The notes under the pieces: generated by a model
What the model was told of the DNA's origin: nothing
What the model saw: only the letters and a program-made list of their open reading frames with translations
Database searches by the model: none
Shown here: piece after piece, positions 18,081 through 25,910 of the stretch
How the letters are laid out: each line of letters opens with the position of its first letter
Numbering within the stretch: position 1 is the first letter of the stretch
Translations under genes and position numbers: made by a program
DNA from: Gemmatimonas sp.
GTDB taxonomy: Bacteria; Gemmatimonadota; Gemmatimonadetes; Longimicrobiales; Longimicrobiaceae
Length of the DNA: 64,000 bases
Direction of reading: 5' to 3'
NCBI GenBank assembly: GCA_009380025.1
Contig: WHSP01000008.1
Location: forward strand, 1 to 64,000

Positions 18081-18542
18081 ATGCGAATCTCCCTACCGGG
18101 CGCCGTGGCGCTCTCCGCGCTCGTCGTGTCGGGGTGCAACCCGTTCGAGGGATCGAGAGAAGTCGAGGTAGAGCCCGAGGCCGACGCCGGCGGCGTCGAG
18201 ATCGTCGCGAGCTCCAGGCCCAGGGGCGATTCCCTCCACTTCGCGACCCGCGTCACGAATACCCTCGACACCACCGCCGAGCTGATCCTGCATGGCGGGT
18301 GCCCGGTGACCGTGCTTGCCTACCGAGACGGCCGCCTGCTCTGGGACGAGAGCGATGGTCTGGTGTGCGAGGATGTCGAGCTGCCCGTTCCCCTGGCACC
18401 GGGGGAGGTGGGGACGCTGTCGCATTCCGTCCACCAGTCGTCGCTGGAGTCGCTTGGCGACCCTGCTGACTACCAGCTCGGGGTGCGCGTGCACATGGCG
18501 GGAGGGAGTGGGTACGTGGTCGAGGCGCCGCGCAGGGAATAG
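18081..18542 (+). CDS. Small lipoprotein with possible BsuPI-like domain
   Basis: 153 residues, lipobox VVSGC at about 15-19. The mature part has the rhythm of the intracellular proteinase inhibitor BsuPI-like beta domain: a segment like FATRVTNTLDTTAELIL, then RDGRLLWDESD, then LAPGEVGTLSHSV. The resemblance is by eye only. It starts 56 bp after pyruvate carboxylase and may be read from the same transcript, though no functional link is evident. Confidence 0.7.
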   Translation: MRISLPGAVALSALVVSGCNPFEGSREVEVEPEADAGGVEIVASSRPRGDSLHFATRVTNTLDTTAELILHGGCPVTVLAYRDGRLLWDESDGLVCEDVELPVPLAPGEVGTLSHSVHQSSLESLGDPADYQLGVRVHMAGGSGYVVEAPRRE

Positions 18543-18552
18543 GAATCCCGTC

Positions 18553-18627
18553 GGTTCACGCCGGGGGCGCGGAGGCGGGATGTTTGCTGTTCTAGCTCTT
18601 CGCGCCCTCCGCGTCTTCGCGTGAGAT
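18553..18627. repeat. Dispersed palindrome family A, copy at 18.6 kb
   Basis: Imperfect palindrome with GTTCACGCC...GGCGCGGAGG on the left and CCTCCGCGTCTTCGCGTGAG on the right. It sits between two plus-strand genes. Confidence 0.65.
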
Positions 18628-18723
18628 CAAATGCGGGGAGGACGCCAGAGCTACGAAAATGCTTGTGCGCACAGCCCCCGCGGGCTAACCGTAGAGGACG
18701 ATTTTCCCTTATGCGGACTCACT

Positions 18724-19533
18724 ATGGCCCCCATCTCCCATCCATTTCCCCGCCTCAGATTCGCGCTCGCAGTCCCGCCAACCTGGGCCTGGCCGATTGT
18801 GGTGTTGTTCGGATCGGTCGGCACGATCGAGGCGCAGAGTACGGTCACAGGAGCGGTCGTTGAAGAGGGGACGGAGCGAGGGATCGCCTCGGCCGAGGTT
18901 CGGCTGGTCGATTCGGCAGGTGGGATCGAGGCCGGTACCCTTACCGACGACGATGGCGCCTTCCAGTTCGAGGCGGATCCGGGAACCTACCGCTTCGTCG
19001 TCGAGCGGCTGGGCTACGCGCCGATCGAATCGGACTCTCTCGAGCTCGAGGAGGGCCAGGACGTCCGCATCGATGTGACCATGAGCACGGCAGCCGTCCC
19101 GCTCGATGCCGTGACGGTTACCGTGCGGCGTTCGGTACCGATCAGGATCGCGGAATATCGAACACGGGCGGAGCAGAGTCAGCGATTGGGTCGCGGACGA
19201 GTCTACATGCGGGACGACATCGAACGACTCCGTCCAATATCGGCGGGAGCGCTGCTCGCCGGCTTCTCCTGGCGTGGACAGTGTCAGCCCCAGATCCTCG
19301 TCGATGGCCTCCCGCCTGTCGAGAACCTCTCCGCAATCGGGCCAGACGACATCGAAGGGATCGAACTGTACCGTGGGGTCAACCAGATCCCTCCGGAATA
19401 CTATCGATACGGTATGTGCGGGCTAGCGCTGATCTGGCTGAGGGCCGATGCGCCGGGTGCGCGTCCGTTGACGTGGGGCCGAGCAATCGTCGCTGGGGTT
19501 ATCGTGACGTTACTGCTGTTGATATCGCGATAG
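18724..19533 (+). CDS. Carboxypeptidase-regulatory-like domain plus TonB plug-like protein without a barrel
   Basis: 269 residues from the ATG at 18724 (an upstream extension to 18631 lacks signal features). A hydrophobic N-terminus (WAWPIVVLFGSVGTIEAQS) is followed by a carboxypeptidase-regulatory-like fold (TGAVVEEGTERGIASAEV ... ERLGYAPIESDSL). Next is a plug-like segment with IRIAEYRTRAEQ, RPISAGALLAG and QILVDGLPPVENL. Instead of a beta-barrel it ends in a hydrophobic helix AIVAGVIVTLLLL. This looks like a truncated TonB-receptor architecture used as a free periplasmic or membrane-anchored module. Confidence 0.75.
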   Translation: MAPISHPFPRLRFALAVPPTWAWPIVVLFGSVGTIEAQSTVTGAVVEEGTERGIASAEVRLVDSAGGIEAGTLTDDDGAFQFEADPGTYRFVVERLGYAPIESDSLELEEGQDVRIDVTMSTAAVPLDAVTVTVRRSVPIRIAEYRTRAEQSQRLGRGRVYMRDDIERLRPISAGALLAGFSWRGQCQPQILVDGLPPVENLSAIGPDDIEGIELYRGVNQIPPEYYRYGMCGLALIWLRADAPGARPLTWGRAIVAGVIVTLLLLISR

Positions 19534-19598
19534 AGCGATCAGCTATCGGACTCAGTACCTCTGGTCACAGGCACGGAGTACCAACTTGACTGCATCGT

Positions 19599-20033
19599 TC
19601 AACAGCCGGCATCCGGACAGGGGCGAACGCGAACGGTGGAGAAGCGGGGGCCCGTGGAGCCGGGGCTGGTGCGCAGCTCCCAGTAGATCTGGTGACCTGG
19701 CAGGACCTGCACCGGTTCCGATACATGGCGCTCGCTGGTGCGCACTGACGAAGACGATGCCGCGGCCAAACGAATCGTTCCAGCCATGGGATTGCGCAGC
19801 CAAACCGACGCATCGGCCATCGCGTTCACCCGCCCCAGAAGCGTCTCTTCGCCCCCCTCGACCGCATAGACCCTGAGGTTTCGCGACGTACCGTTCCGAA
19901 CCAGGACCTCGACGCCCTGGTCGGCGGAGTCGCTCATCGGGCCAACCCGTGGCTCGTTCGCGACGCCCTGCGCGGCACAGCCGGTGCTCCCCAACACCGT
20001 GAGCGCGATCAGGGCCAATCTCCGGGATTGCAT
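19599..20033 (-). CDS. Small lipoprotein of unknown function
   Basis: 144 residues from the ATG at 20031-20033, with signal MQSRRLALIALTVLGSTGC (lipobox GSTGC). The mature domain is beta-rich (VEVLVRNGTSRNLRVYAVEGG ... ETLLGRV), like a small immunoglobulin-like fold, with two Cys at the C-terminus. It converges with the plug protein and lies 85 bp downstream of the oxidase gene, so it could share that operon. No family recognised. Confidence 0.7.
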   Translation of the reverse strand: MQSRRLALIALTVLGSTGCAAQGVANEPRVGPMSDSADQGVEVLVRNGTSRNLRVYAVEGGEETLLGRVNAMADASVWLRNPMAGTIRLAAASSSSVRTSERHVSEPVQVLPGHQIYWELRTSPGSTGPRFSTVRVRPCPDAGC

Positions 20034-20118
20034 CGCGGCTCCTTCGCAGAAGGGAGGATCATTGTGGTAGGTACGTCGGCCGGCGAGGAATCGTTCCGGC
20101 GGCACCGCGGCTGCAGGA

Positions 20119-21312
20119 TCACGATAGGCGGTCGAAGAAGCTCTCCACGGGCGGCGGGCTCGACGCAAGGCTCGACGCAGACCGAGGTCCTTCGGCGAGC
20201 GCCCCGCCAGGAAACGAGCCGAAGATGCGCATCGCATTCTCCATCACTCGATTGCGCTCTTCGACATCGACTTCCATCGACCAAACACCCCGCTGCTGCA
20301 CGTGGCCGAGGATGATGCCGTCGCGACGGGGAAGCATTCCGCCCACGGCGTAGTCGATCTCGGGCTGCGGGACGAGTACGGTCAGCTGACCTTTCACCGG
20401 CATCAGCTCCTGGTCGCCGAAGAGCTGCTTCGCACCGAGACCAGTGCAGTTGACGACAAGGATCTCGTCCAGGGAGGAGAGATCACGTGGCGAGTCGAAG
20501 GCGCGAACCTGGATGCGGCCGCCGAAGAGGAGAACGTCGCGCATGAGGGCTTCGAGGTAGATCGATGGCTCGAACCTCATCGTCGGACGCTGGAGCGCAT
20601 ATCGTGTCGGGAAGGGGTGTTGGCCGCGATCGAGCAGAACGGCACTGGTCTCCACGGTGCTCGGGAGCAGGCGATCGTCGTCGTCGGAACCACGTCCCTC
20701 CCGGGGGGTGTCGGTGGGCGAGTACTCGTAGATCCAGCTTACGCCATAGTCGCGGCCAACGAGGAGTTGGTGTTCCCGATACGCAATCTCGACGGCACGG
20801 CGGAACTGAGCATCCCACTTGGGAGTGCGGTTGGAGACCAGTCCCGAGTTGGGAGTGAAACCCGCCCAGGACATGTTCGAGGTGGTATAGGGGGGCAGCT
20901 CCCTGGCGTAGATGGTGACGTCGAATCCTCGCCGCTGTAGGACGCGTGCGGTCGTCAGCCCGGTGATCCCGCAGCCGATCACGGCGACGCGACGCTCGTG
21001 ATGATCGAGCGCCAGGTCGGTCGCCAGATGTGCAGTGCCCCACGAAAGTGACATCCCCGCTCCGCCGTGTCCGTAGTTGTGGATCACGGTCCGCTCGTCG
21101 AAACGCTCTGGGCGGACGACGAAGCCCGAAGGCCGGTGCGGACGCAACCCAACGGTCGTGCGGACGACTCGATCCCAGGAAACCAGGACTGGCGCAAGGC
21201 TGACGGCGGGGGTCACCCCGCCTCCCCAACTGGCGAGCCGAGGTGTGCACCCTCCCAACCCGGTGCCGAGTACGGCGGCACCGCCCATTTTCAGGAAGCT
21301 ACGGCGATTCAT
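20119..21312 (-). CDS. Tat-exported FAD-dependent D-amino-acid-oxidase-family protein, circularly permuted
   Basis: 397 residues with a twin-arginine signal MNRRSFLKMGG and a lipobox-like GLGGC. The Rossmann FAD-binding motif VAVIGCGITGLTTARVLQRRG is at about 109-129 and is followed by DAO features (YTTSNMSWAGF, VNCTGLGAKQLFG, MPVKGQLTVL). The FAD-contacting segment normally at the C-terminus of D-amino-acid oxidases (GLRPHRPS ... VIHNYGHGGAG ... SWG) is here before the Rossmann fold, at residues 54-92. The chain ends where that segment would normally begin. It is probably a periplasmic flavoenzyme oxidising an amine or D-amino acid; substrate unknown. Confidence 0.85.
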   Translation of the reverse strand: MNRRSFLKMGGAAVLGTGLGGCTPRLASWGGGVTPAVSLAPVLVSWDRVVRTTVGLRPHRPSGFVVRPERFDERTVIHNYGHGGAGMSLSWGTAHLATDLALDHHERRVAVIGCGITGLTTARVLQRRGFDVTIYARELPPYTTSNMSWAGFTPNSGLVSNRTPKWDAQFRRAVEIAYREHQLLVGRDYGVSWIYEYSPTDTPREGRGSDDDDRLLPSTVETSAVLLDRGQHPFPTRYALQRPTMRFEPSIYLEALMRDVLLFGGRIQVRAFDSPRDLSSLDEILVVNCTGLGAKQLFGDQELMPVKGQLTVLVPQPEIDYAVGGMLPRRDGIILGHVQQRGVWSMEVDVEERNRVMENAMRIFGSFPGGALAEGPRSASSLASSPPPVESFFDRLS

Positions 21313-21418
21313 CAGTCGGTCAGAGTACGTGCGGGATCAGGGAGGCGCGGGAGGCGGGCTGCACCGGTCCTGGAGGGCGACCCGGCGACGGGCCACCCTA
21401 TCCTGGAAGAGAGCACGA

Positions 21419-21790
21419 TCAGAAGCTGTACGTCAAGCCGGTCGTGACGAGGAGGTCGAAGTTGTTCACACCACCCACGACTCCACCGTAGAAGCCGATG
21501 TCGGTGCCTTCGCGAGCCCGAGTGCCGGTCTCCCAGGTTCCATCGTTGATCCCGAAGGCATGGAACTTCGAGCGGTACGCTCGTAATTCCGCGTCCAGCC
21601 CAATGCCGCCGAAGGAGCCGGGGCGAAGCTCGACGCCGCCCGCGAGCGAAGGCCGAAGAGACCTCGCGCAGATCGTAAGGGCGCGACGCAGGGCTCCTTG
21701 CCTGTCGCTTCGAGTAGACGTAATCGGCTTGCGCTGTCTCCTGGCGGTGACGTAGAGTTCGACCTCAGAGGCCCGCGGTGAACCGGGTCA
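21419..21790 (-). pseudogene. Frameshifted 3' remnant of an outer-membrane barrel gene
   Basis: On the minus strand the last ~80 codons encode a typical barrel end (GGIGLDAELRAYRSKFHAF ... DLLVTTGLTYSF, stop at 21419-21421). Further upstream the barrel-like sequence continues in a different frame (AQADYVYSKRQARS), and another part (SEVELYVTARRQ) is back in the first frame, implying at least two frameshifts. No start codon or signal peptide remains. It is a decayed outer-membrane protein gene about 100 bp upstream of the oxidase. Confidence 0.55.
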
Positions 21791-21945
21791 GTGCTACCAA
21801 AGCCGTTGGTGCGCGGGACGTCGAGGCAGAAGCACCCGTTCGGGAACCAGCGGTCCGCAGCTTGCCCGTGGCCCCGACGGGTCGGCCGAGCCGGCAGCGT
21901 TACTGGTCTTGGCCCCGATGGCGACCAGATATAGGAGACGAATTC

Positions 21946-22566
21946 ATGCCGAAGCGTGCTCGCTCACTCGTAGTTGGACTCCTGGCAGCCGGTTTCATCG
22001 CTGGGTGCGACCAGGGTACCGAACCGAACTCGGCTCTCTCGCCGGCCGGAGCAAGAGCGCTTGCGGTGATGATCGACAACACGACGACCGGCGCGGTCGA
22101 TTCGCAGGCGGAAAGTGAGGCCCAGCTCTCCCTCTCTCCCAGCGATGGGGCCACCATGGATGTTCTCTCGGGAACACACTCGTTCGAGCTGGAGGTGCCG
22201 TGTCCGCTGGCTGGCGAAGCCGCAGTCGGCGGCGATCTCACCTTCGAGGCGGGCGAGGGCAGCTTCCAGATGGACGTGTCGGCCTCTGCGAACTACCTGG
22301 AGTGCGAGTTCACGACGAACGAGGATGTCGAGGTCGCGCTCGACGGCAGCCTGTCCTTCGAGGCGGAGCGTCGCCTCGACCAGGACGGTGTCTATGGACT
22401 CAACGTCCATACCGGCTCGCTGGACTTCTCGACGAGCGAAGGCGAATCGGGCACCTGCGAGATCGATCTCACGACGGAGCTCGCGGCCGGAAACGGGTCG
22501 GCGACCCGGTCGATCTCCGGAAGTGTATGCGGTCACGAAGTCACGGCCAACTCGGAATGGAGTTGA
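21946..22566 (+). CDS. Lipoprotein of unknown function
   Basis: 206 residues from the ATG at 21946, preceded by AGGAGAC at a good distance. An in-frame upstream extension is rejected because it hides the signal peptide. Lipobox FIAGC at about 19-23. The mature part is acidic and beta-rich with four paired-looking Cys (VPCPL, LECEF, GTCEI, SVCGH), suggesting two disulphides. No family recognised. It is followed by a family B repeat and a hairpin. Confidence 0.75.
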   Translation: MPKRARSLVVGLLAAGFIAGCDQGTEPNSALSPAGARALAVMIDNTTTGAVDSQAESEAQLSLSPSDGATMDVLSGTHSFELEVPCPLAGEAAVGGDLTFEAGEGSFQMDVSASANYLECEFTTNEDVEVALDGSLSFEAERRLDQDGVYGLNVHTGSLDFSTSEGESGTCEIDLTTELAAGNGSATRSISGSVCGHEVTANSEWS

Positions 22567-22624
22567 ACTGCCGACTGAGCACCGTCCGGGCTCGAGGCCA
22601 GACTCGACGGTAACGACGTAGTCT

Positions 22625-22714
22625 GGTCATCCCCAGCCATCATTCCCGCGAACGCGGGAATCGAGAGCGGGAAGTCTACGGAGCGACTGGATCCCCACTT
22701 TCCCGGGGATGACC
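22625..22714. repeat. Dispersed palindrome family B (double hairpin)
   Basis: Outer arms GGTCATCCCC (22625-22634) and GGGGATGACC (22705-22714) are exact complements. The inside holds CATTCCCGCGAACGCGGGAAT, itself a hairpin. Related copies lie at 56886-56941 and, as a half copy, at 27164-27194. Confidence 0.75.
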
Positions 22715-22738
22715 AACCGGCCATGAGAAGCCCCCGAT

Positions 22739-22760
22739 GAGGCCCGCTTCACGGGGCCTC
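22739..22760 (+). terminator. Hairpin after the 21.9-kb lipoprotein gene
   Basis: GAGGCCC (22739-22745) pairs with GGGCCTC (22754-22760) around 8 nt, followed by TTCCTTCCCTT. It is a plausible rho-independent terminator with an imperfect U-tract. Confidence 0.5.
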
Positions 22761-22987
22761 TTCCTTCCCTTATCGGGCGAATCGTCGGGGGCATCGCCAT
22801 CATGGATCTCCCCTAATGCCCTGTCTGCGCGCACGAGAACCTGCAAACCCTGCATGATCTCGTCGGTCGCCAGCCCTGCATAGCCACTCGAGTTCTGCGG
22901 CCGATGACACCGGTTGCACTGGCGTCGGAACTCAGCGTATTCCGCGGCTTTGCGGTTGACTGTAGTTTGCCGGTAACGGGCAATCCG

Positions 22988-23572
22988 TTACTTGACGGCT
23001 TCGACCATCGTGTCCCCGTAGCGAGAATCCGTAAAGTCCATCAACCGCTTCGGAATCACCCGCTTCAGGTGTTTCTCGACCCGATTTCCGCAGCTCTCGC
23101 AGAGGGGCACGTCGAGGCTGGCGCGCTCGCCCTTGCGCAGGTGGACGAACGTGAGCGCGGACTCGCGGCTGACGCCGTTGCAGAGGGCACATCGGCATCC
23201 GTTGTCGAGTAGGGACGGCCCGATGATCCGCTCCACCGCATCGGCCGTCTCCTCTACGGTCGCGCCCAGGGCTACGAACTCCATCCCGATCGGAGTCGGA
23301 CCCCATCGGGCGCGCTCCTCCCGGGTTCCGGCGATTGCGAGAATGGGAATGGACGCCCCGTCGGTCAGTCGAAGAACCGAGAGCACCTGGTACGCCTCGC
23401 CGCCGGGCATGCCGAGGTTGAGGACGACCAGGTCCGGCCGGATGTCGCCGAGGCTGGCGACCGCCTCCAATGGGCTCAGCGCAACTTGCGTGTCGAACAT
23501 GCGCTCAACCAACACGCCAGCGGCCGCCTCCGCCAGCTCCGCGCAATGGTCGACGACCAGGATGTACTTCAT
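22988..23572 (-). CDS. Pseudo-receiver (response-regulator-like) protein with Cys cluster
   Basis: 194 residues from the ATG at 23570-23572; a Met eight codons further upstream is also possible. Residues 1-115 follow the receiver-domain pattern (MKYILVVDH ... DIRPDLVVLNLGMPGGEA), but the phospho-acceptor Asp is Asn52, the first acidic pair is Asp-His, and the conserved Ser/Thr is Ala. Phosphorylation is therefore unlikely. The C-terminal region has CRCALC followed about 35 residues later by CESCG, a probable zinc ribbon, then a basic helix. It may be a phosphorylation-independent regulator. It is divergent from pepF with a 274-bp spacer. Confidence 0.75.
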   Translation of the reverse strand: MKYILVVDHCAELAEAAAGVLVERMFDTQVALSPLEAVASLGDIRPDLVVLNLGMPGGEAYQVLSVLRLTDGASIPILAIAGTREERARWGPTPIGMEFVALGATVEETADAVERIIGPSLLDNGCRCALCNGVSRESALTFVHLRKGERASLDVPLCESCGNRVEKHLKRVIPKRLMDFTDSRYGDTMVEAVK

Positions 23573-23846
23573 TGCTACCAAGGTGTTACTCCGCATGAGT
23601 TCGCGGACCCTAACCGCAGGCGTGGTCCGCTGATACAACCGAACGCCGGTGCAAACAATACACCAAGTCTTGGCCACCATTCCCTCCTTCGCATCACCGG
23701 CGCACTCGCGAGCACGCGCCGACGGACCTGACGACTCGATAGAGACTACCTCAGATTCATGCCCGACCCGAGCGCCGCAACGCGGCGGTTTCCGTGACCC
23801 GCTAACTCGGCTATCATAGATTGGACAACGACTCCCAGGGATTCCC

Positions 23847-25754
23847 ATGCAGAACGTTCGAGCCCGCATGGTATTCAATGTCTGGATCGCGCTCACCATT
23901 GTGGTGGCGTTAGTAGCGGTTGCCCCGGCGCAGACCCGCGCCCGAAACACCGTGCCCGAGAAGTACAAATGGAACCCGGCCGATATCTACGTCGATGATG
24001 GGGCGTGGCGAGCCGCGAAGGAGGAGCTCGCCGCGAGGTTGCCGGAGCTCGCCCGATACGACGATCGTCTGGGGAGCGCGGCCTCGACCCTCGCCGACGC
24101 GCTCGACGCCCGCCAGCTCATGGAGCAGCAGCTCAGCCGACTCTTCACGTACGTCAACCTGCTGAACGATCAGGACACCCGGCAGCCGCGGTATCAAGGG
24201 ATGAGACAGGAGGCCGTCCAACTGAGAGCCGATCTGGCGAGCACTGCGGCGTTCATCGAGCCGGAGATCCTGACCCTGGACCCGGCGCAACTCGGCGAGT
24301 TCATCGAGACCGAGCCTCGGCTCGAGACGTATCGTCACTATCTCGACGACCTGGTTCGCCGCGGCGAGCATACCCGATCGGACAGCGAGGAGCGTCTGCT
24401 GGCCGCCGTTGGCCCACTTGCCAGCGCACCCCGCTCGATCTTCGAGGTGTTCACCGGGAGTGATTTTCCGTATCCAGTGGTCACCCTGAGTGACGGCAGC
24501 AGTGTGCGCCTGACTCAGGCCGCGTATACCGAGCTTCGAGCGCGGTCCATTCGGGTGGATCGCGAGACGGTGATGTCGGCATTCTTCGAGGCCCATGCTG
24601 CGTTCGGCAGCACGCTGGGCACCCTCATGAGCGCCAACGTCCAGGAGGATCTGTTCGAGGCACGGGCCCGTGGCTACGACTCGAACCTGGAGCTCGCGCT
24701 CGACGCGGCAAACATCCCCGTCGAGGTCTACACGCGCCTCATCGAGGGAGTCAATCGGCACCTACCCGAGTTCCACCGCTACCTCGAGCTGCGCAGGCGA
24801 ATGATGGGCGTCGAGGAGCTTCACTACTACGACCTCTACGCTCCCCTGGTGCCCTCGGTAGAGCTGACCTACACGCCCGAGCAGGCGATCGAGCTGGTAC
24901 GGACAGCCGTCGCGCCCCTGGGCGAGGAGTATCAAGCGGTGGTTCAGCGTTCGTTCGACGAACGCTGGGCCGACTGGTTCCCGACGGACGGGAAGCGGAG
25001 CGGCGCCTATTCCGCCGGCGGGGCGTACGACGTCCATCCCTTCGTGCTCCTCAACTTCGCCGGCGGCTACGATGACGTCAGCACGGTCGCTCATGAGCTC
25101 GGGCACGCGATGCACAGCTATCTGTCGAACCGTGCGCTCCCGTTCGCGGCCGCCCGGTATCCGATCTTCGTTGCGGAAGTCGCGTCGACGTTCAACGAGT
25201 CCCTGCTGATCGACCACGTCCTGAAGTCGGTCGACGACCCCGACGTTCGGCTGTCGATCCTCGGAAACTACCTGGAGAACATCAAGGGCACCCTCTTTCG
25301 TCAGGCCCAGTTCGCCGAGTTCGAGTTGGCGATGCACCAGTTGGCGGAGCGGGGCGAACCCATTACAGGGGACGCTCTTGCTTCGATGTACCTGGAGATC
25401 ACCCGCAAGTACTACGGGCACGAGGAGGGCGTGTCAGTGGTCGATGACTACATCGCCCACGAATGGAGTTACGTCCCGCACTTCTACCGCGACTTCTACG
25501 TTTATCAGTACGCCACTTCGTTCACTGCGGCCGAAGCGCTGGCGCAGCCGGTGAAGGCGGGCGATGCCGAGGCGACGGCACGATACCTCGAGTTCCTCTC
25601 GTCGGGCGGCGCGGACTACCCGATCGAGCTGCTTCGCGAAGCCGGCGTCGACATGACCACCGACGAGCCGCTGGACCTGGCGATCCGCGAAATGGTGCGG
25701 GTGATGGATGAGATGGAGCGCCTCCTGGACGAGGGAGCGGCCGGCGGAGGGTAG
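23847..25754 (+). CDS. pepF: Oligoendopeptidase F (M3 family), exported
   Basis: 635 residues. An N-terminal hydrophobic signal (VWIALTIVVALVAVAPAQT) points to export, unlike the cytosolic PepF of Gram-positives. The helical N-domain (about 40-200) is followed by the M3 catalytic domain with the zinc motif HELGHAMHS at about 416-424 and the third ligand region FVAEVASTFNESLL. The C-terminus carries the conserved HEWSYVPHFYRDFYVYQYATS. It cleaves short peptides in the periplasm, perhaps after the subtilase-type proteases. A purine-rich CAGGGA precedes the start. Confidence 0.93.
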   Translation: MQNVRARMVFNVWIALTIVVALVAVAPAQTRARNTVPEKYKWNPADIYVDDGAWRAAKEELAARLPELARYDDRLGSAASTLADALDARQLMEQQLSRLFTYVNLLNDQDTRQPRYQGMRQEAVQLRADLASTAAFIEPEILTLDPAQLGEFIETEPRLETYRHYLDDLVRRGEHTRSDSEERLLAAVGPLASAPRSIFEVFTGSDFPYPVVTLSDGSSVRLTQAAYTELRARSIRVDRETVMSAFFEAHAAFGSTLGTLMSANVQEDLFEARARGYDSNLELALDAANIPVEVYTRLIEGVNRHLPEFHRYLELRRRMMGVEELHYYDLYAPLVPSVELTYTPEQAIELVRTAVAPLGEEYQAVVQRSFDERWADWFPTDGKRSGAYSAGGAYDVHPFVLLNFAGGYDDVSTVAHELGHAMHSYLSNRALPFAAARYPIFVAEVASTFNESLLIDHVLKSVDDPDVRLSILGNYLENIKGTLFRQAQFAEFELAMHQLAERGEPITGDALASMYLEITRKYYGHEEGVSVVDDYIAHEWSYVPHFYRDFYVYQYATSFTAAEALAQPVKAGDAEATARYLEFLSSGGADYPIELLREAGVDMTTDEPLDLAIREMVRVMDEMERLLDEGAAGGG

Positions 25755-25910
25755 GCTCGTGCCCCGGATCGGGCGATACGGGGCCTTCTGGCGGACGATG
25801 GTCGGCCTCGAGCCGGGTGGTGGTTGATCCGTCGACGCTGTTGCGACGGCGCAACTGCCTTTCTATCTTTCCTCGCTCATCTCCACCTCCCTACCCACAG
25901 GTACCCGGCC

